In this document: positions 13,617 to 19,808 of the stretch, piece by piece
How positions within the stretch are numbered: the first letter of the stretch is position 1
Layout of the letters: each line of letters starts with the position of its first letter
Origin: CALAEC01 sp050692915
GTDB taxonomy: Bacteria > Actinomycetota > UBA4738 > CALAEC01
Assembly: GCA_050692915.1 (NCBI GenBank)
Contig: JBOGVU010000028.1
Coordinates: 1 to 28,524, forward strand
DNA: 28,524 nucleotides
Direction of reading: 5' to 3'
Program-made: the position numbers and the translations under genes
Notes under the pieces: model-generated
The model's database searches: none
Told to the model about the DNA's origin: nothing
The model's input: the letters and a program-made list of their open reading frames with translations, nothing else

Positions 13617-13790
13617 GTGGAGAGCCGAACAGCGAGCATCGTCGCCCTGCACGACCGGAGGAGCGACGTCGACCGCCGGCGCCTCCGGGCCCAGGCGCTC
13701 GCTGAGCTCCGCGCGCTGAGCCGGCGCGACCAAGAGCCTGATGCAGCTGACGCCTACTCCCGCCTCCGTCGGACGATCGTCCTTCCCTAA
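13617..13790 (+). CDS. small hypothetical protein, 57 aa
   Basis: A GTG-initiated frame of 57 residues, starting ESRTASIVALHDRRSDV after the initiator and ending RLRRTIVLP, with GC-rich third positions and a GGGAG ribosome-binding element nine bases before the GTG. It is highly charged, with alternating Arg and Asp/Glu, and probably forms one long helix. No family is recognised. It precedes the hybrid kinase gene by 85 bases on the same strand. The remaining non-coding parts of the 13485-13875 interval hold no clear promoter; 13815-13835 can form a short TGCCC/GGGCA hairpin. Confidence 0.4.
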   Translation: MESRTASIVALHDRRSDVDRRRLRAQALAELRALSRRDQEPDAADAYSRLRRTIVLP

Positions 13791-13875
13791 TCCTCTCCTA
13801 CTCCCCCTCCCCCCGGGCGCTTGCCCTGCTCATGCGGGCAGTCAAACGCGCCGAAAACGCCCTATGGAGACAACC

Positions 13876-16314
13876 ATGCAGTCCCACCACACCCGCGCTG
13901 CTCCCCAAGAGCGCTCGAGGATTGAGCGCGTGCCGGCGTTCGCCGCCGGCACGGCCATCGCCGTCGGTGTGGCAGTGCTGCTCGGCTGGATCCTGGACGT
14001 CTCCTCGCTGCGCACGTTCATCCCCGGCGTCACGAACCCGATGGTGGCCAGCACGGCGGTGTGCTTCATGCTCACCGGCTCATCCCTGTGGCTGCTTCAC
14101 CAGGGGGACATCTTCGGGCCCCGGAGGTGGCTGGGGACGGGCCTGGCCCTGGGTGCCGCCACGGTCGGCCTCCTGAAGCTCGGTGAGTACGCGTTCGGAT
14201 GGAACCTGGGCATCGACCAGACCCTGCTCGCCGAGAACGCCGGCCCGTTCCCGGGTCAGATGGCCATCCCCACCGCCGTCACGTTCGTGCTGGTCGGCCT
14301 GAGTCTGGCCGGGCTCGATGTGGAGACCCGCCGGGGCGGCCGGCCGGCGCAGATCGCCCTCGCTTTCGGCCTGTTGTTCCCCGTCCTCGGTCTCCTGGGC
14401 CGCCTGTACGGCGTCCCCACGCTTTCGAGCCTGGTCACCGGGACCGTCGTTATGGCCCTGCATACCTCGATCGCGTTCATCGTTCTCTGCGTCGGGGCCC
14501 TGGCCGCCCGTCCGTCGGTTGGAGCGATGCGGATCATCACGAGCGACGGCCCAGCCGGACTCGTCCTCCGGCGCCTGCTGCCCAGTACGCTCCTCATGGT
14601 GGCGGTGGCGGGCTGGCTCAGGCTCGAGGGGCAGCGCATGGGTCTCTACGGGACCGAGCTCGGGACCGCGCTGATGGTCATCCTCACCCTCGTCCTCCTC
14701 ACCGTCCTCGTGTGGCGGAACGCCCGGTCGCTCCACGCCGCTGACCTGAAGCGGAGAGAGGCGGAAGAGCTGAGAAGGGCCGACGAGGAGCGGTTCCAGG
14801 CCGTGGCCGAGAACACGCCCGATGCGATCGTGACCGTCTCGAGCGACAGCGTCATCACCTACTTCAACCGTGGAGCCGAAACGATGTTCGGTTACGAGAT
14901 GGCGGATATCGTCGGGCAGCAGGTCACCACGCTCATGCCCGAGCGGTACCGCCGACTCCACAGGGAGGGCATGGCCAGGTACCTGGCCACCGGCGAGGCT
15001 CGCGTCCTGGGCAAGACCGTCGAGCTCGAAGGAAGAAGGCAGGACGGGTCGGAGTTCCCGCTCGAGCTCTCCCTCTGCTCGTGGAGCACGGCCGAGGGGG
15101 CCTTCTTCATCGCGAGCATCCGGGACGTCACCGCTCGGAAGGAGGCCGACGAAGCGATTCATCGCAGCCGGGAGGAAGCGGAGCGAGCCAACCAGGCCAA
15201 GAGCGAGTTCCTCTCCCGGATGAGCCACGAGCTTCGGACGCCCCTGAACGCGATCCTCGGGTTCGGCCAGCTCATGGAGATGGACGACCTCGATCCCGAG
15301 CATCGGGAGAGCCTGGGGCAGATCCTGAAGGCGGGCCGGCACCTCGTGGATCTCATCGAGGAGGTCCTGGACATCTCGCGGATCGAGGCCGGTCGCCTGA
15401 GCCTGTCGCTCGAGCCCGTTGCCCTCGACGAGACGGTCCGGGAGAGCCTCGAGCTCCTGGCCCCCTCCGCGAGGCATCGGAACGTCGGGCTGGAGTGGGA
15501 GGCGGACGCAGCGTCGGGGCGGTACGTCATGGCCGATCGCCAGCGGCTGAGGCAGGTGCTCCTCAACCTGGTGTCGAACGCGGTGAAGTACAACCGGCCG
15601 AACGGTGAGGTCCGGGTGTCCTTCCGGGAGCGGGACGGCCGGGCCCGGCTGGAGGTCGCGGACACCGGCCCGGGCATCCCGCCCGAGGACCGGGAGCGGC
15701 TGTTCGTGCCGTTCGAGCGCCTGGGGCAGACCGAGGCGGAGGGGACCGGACTCGGCCTGGCGCTGTCGAAGGGACTGGTGGAGGCCATGGGCGGGAGCAT
15801 CGGGATGGAGAGCCGGGACGGGGAGGGCAGCCTATTCTGGGTGGAGCTCTTCGAGGCCCGGGCACCCGTGCCGTCGGCCAGGGGGGCCGAGCTGGAGGAG
15901 CCGCTGGAGTCCGAGGTCCCGGACCGCGCCCGAACCGTGCTCTACATCGAGGACAACCCGGTCAACCTCGGGTTGGTGGACAAGATCCTGGCCCGACGTC
16001 CCGGTATACGCCTCCTCTCGGCCATGCGGGGCGGTCTGGGACTGGAGCTGGCCCGACTGCACCGACCCGACCTGATCCTCCTGGATGTCCACCTCCCCGA
16101 CATGCCCGGGGAAGAGGTCCTTCGGCGGCTGCGGGAGGATCCAGCCACCCGGCACGTCCCGGTGGTGGTGATCAGCGCGGACGCCATGCCGGAACGGGTG
16201 CAGCGACTCCTGGCCGCGGGGGCCCGGGCCTACCTCACCAAGCCGCTGGACGTCCGGCGGCTTCTGAATCTGGTCGCCGAAGCGGGAAACGGGAGCGCCG
16301 GGTCGCCGAGCTGA
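13876..16314 (+). CDS. membrane hybrid histidine kinase (8 TM-PAS-HisKA-HATPase-REC)
   Basis: This 812-residue inner-membrane sensor has about eight hydrophobic segments in residues 15-285 (for example FAAGTAIAVGVAVLLGW and TALMVILTLVLLTVLVW), forming an uncharacterised integral sensor. A PAS domain follows (VAENTPDAIVTVS ... SEFPLELSLC), then a HisKA dimerisation domain with phospho-acceptor His451 in SHELRTPLN, a HATPase with the N box NLVSNAVKYN and G boxes DTGPGIP and GTGLGLAL, and a C-terminal receiver with phospho-acceptor Asp737 in ILLDVHLPDMPG and Lys in YLTKP. The receiver should draw phosphate from His451 and needs a downstream Hpt or kinase partner. The start is ATG 13876, with GGAG six bases upstream; an ATG at 13864 is the alternative. 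It converges on the GGDEF-EAL gene with 21 bases between. Confidence 0.93.
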   Translation: MQSHHTRAAPQERSRIERVPAFAAGTAIAVGVAVLLGWILDVSSLRTFIPGVTNPMVASTAVCFMLTGSSLWLLHQGDIFGPRRWLGTGLALGAATVGLLKLGEYAFGWNLGIDQTLLAENAGPFPGQMAIPTAVTFVLVGLSLAGLDVETRRGGRPAQIALAFGLLFPVLGLLGRLYGVPTLSSLVTGTVVMALHTSIAFIVLCVGALAARPSVGAMRIITSDGPAGLVLRRLLPSTLLMVAVAGWLRLEGQRMGLYGTELGTALMVILTLVLLTVLVWRNARSLHAADLKRREAEELRRADEERFQAVAENTPDAIVTVSSDSVITYFNRGAETMFGYEMADIVGQQVTTLMPERYRRLHREGMARYLATGEARVLGKTVELEGRRQDGSEFPLELSLCSWSTAEGAFFIASIRDVTARKEADEAIHRSREEAERANQAKSEFLSRMSHELRTPLNAILGFGQLMEMDDLDPEHRESLGQILKAGRHLVDLIEEVLDISRIEAGRLSLSLEPVALDETVRESLELLAPSARHRNVGLEWEADAASGRYVMADRQRLRQVLLNLVSNAVKYNRPNGEVRVSFRERDGRARLEVADTGPGIPPEDRERLFVPFERLGQTEAEGTGLGLALSKGLVEAMGGSIGMESRDGEGSLFWVELFEARAPVPSARGAELEEPLESEVPDRARTVLYIEDNPVNLGLVDKILARRPGIRLLSAMRGGLGLELARLHRPDLILLDVHLPDMPGEEVLRRLREDPATRHVPVVVISADAMPERVQRLLAAGARAYLTKPLDVRRLLNLVAEAGNGSAGSPS

Positions 16315-16335
16315 GCCCGAGGGCCTCGCGGCGCG

Positions 16336-18867
16336 TCAGGCGCCGGCCCGCTGCCCCACACTCCGCTTCGCCAAGAACTCGGAGATCGTTCCGGAGTCCG
16401 CCGGTCGAGCGAAGTAGAACCCCTGCCCGTACCGGCAGCCGAGGGCCTGGAGGTGGGCCATCTGCTCGGCGTGCTCGATGCCCTCGGCCACAGTCTCGAG
16501 CCCCAGGCTGTGAAGGAGCCGGACGATCCCCCGAGCCAGGCTCCACTCGTCGGCGCCCGCCGCGATCCCACTGACGAAGGAACGGTCGATCTTCACCACG
16601 TCCACCGGGAGCCGACGGAGGTAGCTCAACGAGGAGAACCCGATCCCGAAGTCGTCGATGGCCAACCGGACGCCGAGGCCCCGCAGCCTGGTGAGTATCT
16701 CGATCGTGGTCTCGGTGTCCCGCATCAGGGTCCCCTCGGTGAACTCGAGCGTCAGGGTGTGGGGCTCCACGCCGGAGTCCGCCAAGACCTCCGAGACCAT
16801 GGGAACCAGCTCATCGTGGAGGAGCTGGCGGGCCGAGATGTTCACGTGCATCCCGAGGTCCGGCTGTCCCGGCAGCCGTGCCCATTCCCGCGCTTGTCGA
16901 CAGGCTTCGCCGAGCACCCAGCGGTCGATCGCCAGGATCACTCCGCTCTCCTCGGCCACGGGGATGAACTCGGCGGGGGGGACCATCCCCCGCTCGGGGT
17001 GGTTCCAGCGTACGAGGGCCTCGACCCCGACGATCTCTCCCATCGGCAGCGTGACCAGCGGCTGGTAGTGCAGGACGAACTCCTTGTGTTCGACCGCTCG
17101 CCGCAGCTCCGTACCCAGCTCCATCCTTTGGAGGACGTCGGCGTGGGCCTCCGCCCGGTAGATCTCGAAGCCACCCGTGCCCTTGCGCTTCGCGGCGTAC
17201 ATGGCCGTGTCGGCGTCCCGCAGCATCCGGTCGGGGTCCGGGGAGTCGCCGGCGAGCCCGATGCCGATGCACGCATCCAGGAAGATCTCCCGGCCCTCCA
17301 GACGGAAGGGCGACTGGAGGCCGTCCAGGATCCTCTGGGCGAGCGAATCGGCCTGTCCCGAGCCGAGGTCCTCCACCAGGATGGCGAACTCGTCCCCGCC
17401 TAGGCGGGCTGCGGTGTCGGTGGGACGGATGGCACCTCGGATCCGCTCGGCGAACTCTACCAGGACGTGATCACCGGCGACGTGCCCAAGGGTGTCGTTG
17501 ACGGCCTTGAAGTCGTTCAGGTCGATGAGCAGGACGGCGACAGGGGCCGGCTGTCGGTCGGCACCGGCCAGCGCGTGCCGGACCCGATCCGCGAACAGGA
17601 CCCGGTTGGCCAGCCCGGTGAGGGGGTCGTACAGCGCGCGGTGCTCTAGCTGCTCCTCGAGGCGCCTCCGCTCCGTGATGTCCACGAGCACGCCCCGCAG
17701 CAGGTTCGAAGGGCGGCCCTGTTCGTCGGGGACCGTGAAGGCCTCGTCCCGCACCCAGATGACCTGCTCGTCACGGCGCACCATCCGGTACTCGAGGGGG
17801 ATCACGGAGTCGCCGGCGGCGCGGCCCTTCGCCTGCTCCACCATCCGGAGCTCCTCACCGACCACACGGTCCCGGTCATCGGGGTGGATCCGACCAAGCC
17901 ACAGCTCCGGGTCGGCCAGCCATTCCTCCGGGGTGAACCCCACCATCCGGTCGATCTGGGGACTGACGTACGTCCACACCCCCTTCGGGCCGGCCTCGGC
18001 CGCGTACACCACCACCGGCACGTGCTCGACGATGGTCCGGTACCGCTCCTCGCTCTCCCGCAGGGCCTCGTCCGCGTGCACCCGTTCCGTCACATCGAGC
18101 TCGGTCCCGACCACCCGCACGGCATTCCCGTCCGCGTCCGTCACCAGCTCCCCCTGGATAGAGTGGAGCCGGACCTCCCCGTCCGGGAGCACCACTCGGA
18201 AGTCGTACGAGAACGGGCCGCCTCGGGCCAACGCTTCGGCGTCGGTCCGCCGCATCCGTTCTCGGTCGTCGGGGTGCACCCGGGACACCCACGATTCGAG
18301 GCTCGGCTCGAAGGAGCCGGGCTCGGCTCCGTACAGTCGGAACAGCTCGTCCGACCAGACCGTGTGCTCCCTGCGCATGTCGTACTCCCAGCTCCCCACG
18401 TGCGCCAGCCGCTGGGCCTCGGCCAAGAACGTCTCCGCCCGTCGGCGGTCTGTGACGTCACGGAAGCTCCATACTCGCCCCACGACCTCATCGCCCAGCC
18501 GTTGTGGCCGAGAGTATCGTTCGAAGATCCGGCCGTCCTTGAACTCCAGGACGTCCTCGCTCTCCTCCTTCGGATGCTCGTAGAGGTAACGGACCTTGGC
18601 CAGAAAGACCTCCGGCTCTACCAGCTGATCGAGGGCGTGGGCCAGCAGACGCTCGTCGTCCCTGGTGGCCAGGAGGTCGTCGGGGATCCGCCACAGCTCG
18701 GCGAAACGCCGGTTGGCGCCCGCGACCTTACCCTCGCGGTCGACCACCAGGATTCCGTCGGCCGTGGCCTCGAGGGTGGCCCGCAGCAGGGACAGGGAGC
18801 GCTCCAGGTCGGCTCTGGCCCGCGTGAGCTCGGACACCGGTTCCGATGGTTGGGGCGTTCCGATCAT
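16336..18867 (-). CDS. PAS-PAS-PAS-GGDEF-EAL c-di-GMP synthase/phosphodiesterase
   Basis: This 843-residue soluble protein has three PAS domains over about residues 15-400, a diguanylate cyclase domain and an EAL phosphodiesterase domain. The cyclase active site GGDEF is at 490-494 with the inhibitory RxxD site (RPTD) five residues before it, so product inhibition should work. The EAL domain looks complete: EALVRW at 616, then HVNIS, the LEFTEGTL acid, DDFGIGFSSL, VVKIDRSF, VAEGIE and GQGFYFARP. Both activities are therefore plausible, with balance set by PAS input. The start ATG at 18867 lies seven bases beyond the stop of the response regulator gene, so the two form an operon; a longer frame into that gene is rejected. 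The PAS block is closely similar to that of the kinase at 19809. Confidence 0.94.
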   Translation of the reverse strand: MIGTPQPSEPVSELTRARADLERSLSLLRATLEATADGILVVDREGKVAGANRRFAELWRIPDDLLATRDDERLLAHALDQLVEPEVFLAKVRYLYEHPKEESEDVLEFKDGRIFERYSRPQRLGDEVVGRVWSFRDVTDRRRAETFLAEAQRLAHVGSWEYDMRREHTVWSDELFRLYGAEPGSFEPSLESWVSRVHPDDRERMRRTDAEALARGGPFSYDFRVVLPDGEVRLHSIQGELVTDADGNAVRVVGTELDVTERVHADEALRESEERYRTIVEHVPVVVYAAEAGPKGVWTYVSPQIDRMVGFTPEEWLADPELWLGRIHPDDRDRVVGEELRMVEQAKGRAAGDSVIPLEYRMVRRDEQVIWVRDEAFTVPDEQGRPSNLLRGVLVDITERRRLEEQLEHRALYDPLTGLANRVLFADRVRHALAGADRQPAPVAVLLIDLNDFKAVNDTLGHVAGDHVLVEFAERIRGAIRPTDTAARLGGDEFAILVEDLGSGQADSLAQRILDGLQSPFRLEGREIFLDACIGIGLAGDSPDPDRMLRDADTAMYAAKRKGTGGFEIYRAEAHADVLQRMELGTELRRAVEHKEFVLHYQPLVTLPMGEIVGVEALVRWNHPERGMVPPAEFIPVAEESGVILAIDRWVLGEACRQAREWARLPGQPDLGMHVNISARQLLHDELVPMVSEVLADSGVEPHTLTLEFTEGTLMRDTETTIEILTRLRGLGVRLAIDDFGIGFSSLSYLRRLPVDVVKIDRSFVSGIAAGADEWSLARGIVRLLHSLGLETVAEGIEHAEQMAHLQALGCRYGQGFYFARPADSGTISEFLAKRSVGQRAGA

Positions 18868-18874
18868 GTCCTCG

Positions 18875-19309
18875 TCACCGCTCTCCACCACGCTCTGTCG
18901 CCTTCGGGAGCAAAGCCCACGGAAGCTTGATGTCGTCGATCGCATCGAGGAGCGCGTCGAACGCAACCGGCTTGACCAGGTAAGCGTCGACCCCGAGCTC
19001 GAAGGCTCGGTTGATGTGCTCCGCTTCACCCGACCCGGAGTACATCACGACCCGGACCGCCTCCAGACCCGGCTGCTTTCGGATCCACGCCAGGACGTCC
19101 AAACCGTTCCGGCCCTGGACGTGGAAGTCCGTCAGCACAAGCGCGGGGAGAGCCTCCTGCCCATCCGCCGCACGTTCCAGGTAGGCCACCGCCTCGTCGC
19201 CGTTCCTGAACGTGACGATCCGGTTCGCCAGCCTGGCCTTGCGCAGCACCCGCTCCACGAGGAGCGAATGACTCTCGTCGTCCTCAAGCAAGAGGATCGG
19301 TGGGTGCAT
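18875..19309 (-). CDS. single-domain response regulator (Rcp1-like)
   Basis: A stand-alone receiver of 144 residues with no output domain, resembling the Rcp1/CheY-like regulators often encoded beside sensor kinases. The acidic pocket is in LLLEDDESHS, the phospho-acceptor is Asp61 in LVLTDFHVQGRNG, the switch Ser is in MYSGSGE, and the conserved Lys is in YLVKPV. It should shuttle phosphate or act by protein contact; its operon partner is the PAS-GGDEF-EAL enzyme seven bases downstream, the obvious candidate target. ATG 19309 is preferred over 19318 because the GGAGG directly abuts the latter but lies nine bases before the former. An inverted repeat (GATTCC/GGAATC, 19340-19359) lies just upstream and might be an operator. 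Confidence 0.92.
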   Translation of the reverse strand: MHPPILLLEDDESHSLLVERVLRKARLANRIVTFRNGDEAVAYLERAADGQEALPALVLTDFHVQGRNGLDVLAWIRKQPGLEAVRVVMYSGSGEAEHINRAFELGVDAYLVKPVAFDALLDAIDDIKLPWALLPKATERGGER

Positions 19310-19339
19310 CTGCCTCATCCTCCGGTTCGGGAGAGGGTT

Positions 19340-19359
19340 GATTCCCTATCGACGGAATC
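19340..19359. promoter_or_regulatory. inverted repeat upstream of the response regulator
   Basis: GATTCC (19340-19345) and GGAATC (19354-19359) are perfect 6-base arms around an eight-base spacer, 31 bases before the response regulator ATG. Position and dyad symmetry fit a regulator binding site, but no cognate regulator is visible in the cluster. Confidence 0.25.
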
Positions 19360-19443
19360 GGCCGGATACGCTAGTTCCTGAAGTGTCGGACCTGCCCTCG
19401 CCGAGCGGCCAGTCCCCAATTCGGCCTCGGCCAAACGGCCGAC

Positions 19444-19471
19444 TGGACCGCCACCCTCCCTCCGCTAGGCT
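19444..19471 (+). promoter_or_regulatory. candidate promoter for the 70-aa small protein
   Basis: TGGACC (19444-19449) and TAGGCT (19466-19471) are spaced by 16 bases, giving a predicted start about five bases before the ATG at 19483. Matches are partial. Confidence 0.25.
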
Positions 19472-19482
19472 CGAAATCGATC

Positions 19483-19695
19483 ATGAGCCCGCAACGCCCG
19501 CGTTCGGGGCGGGATCCTGATCTGGTGGGATCCCGACCCCGGGGTCTCGATGAGTGCCCCCACCGGCCATCGTGGATCGTTGTTCGGATCGAGGACGACC
19601 TGGCATTCCAGTACTGCCCGGAGTGCGTGCAGGGGCAGTGGTGGTCTCCGGAGGATGGTCCCATCGAGCGACCCCACGACCTGGACCGCCGGTAG
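19483..19695 (+). CDS. small hypothetical protein with possible zinc site, 70 aa
   Basis: A 70-residue frame in the divergent region between the response regulator and the five-PAS kinase. The N-terminal third is Arg/Pro-rich and uninformative, but the rest (ECPHRPSWIVVRIEDD, then FQYCPECVQGQWWSP) reads like a real folded domain: a CPH pair and a CPEC pair flank two beta-strand-like segments, as in small zinc ribbons. It has no good ribosome-binding site, but a promoter-like element lies just upstream. No family is recognised with confidence. The large minus-strand frames over the same bases look like non-coding shadows. Apart from this frame, 19319-19808 shows only the two dyads listed separately. 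Confidence 0.45.
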   Translation: MSPQRPRSGRDPDLVGSRPRGLDECPHRPSWIVVRIEDDLAFQYCPECVQGQWWSPEDGPIERPHDLDRR

Positions 19696-19773
19696 CTGAA
19701 GAAGGCCCGAAACCCGGAGCGGAATCGCTCGGACCCGTGGTCTGCCTGGGTGTGCCCCGGGCCCCTCCTCAAG

Positions 19774-19791
19774 CGGTCCCGGCCGGGACCG
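19774..19791. promoter_or_regulatory. 18-bp perfect palindrome upstream of the five-PAS kinase
   Basis: CGGTCCCGGCCGGGACCG is a perfect palindrome ending 17 bases before the ATG at 19809. It could be an operator dyad or, as RNA, a compact hairpin immediately upstream of the start codon that limits translation. Confidence 0.4.
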
Positions 19792-19808
19792 ATGACTGAA
19801 GCAGGGAC

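Noticed and set aside
13800..13875. Second riboswitch upstream of the hybrid kinase
   Set aside because: The segment has a CAAAC and a CGAAA but lacks the conserved GGGACGCAAAGC joining sequence and second arm; only a short hairpin can be formed.
14080..15477. 465-residue minus-strand frame over the hybrid kinase
   Set aside because: Antisense to membrane, PAS and HisKA domains that read correctly on the plus strand; no coherent protein features.
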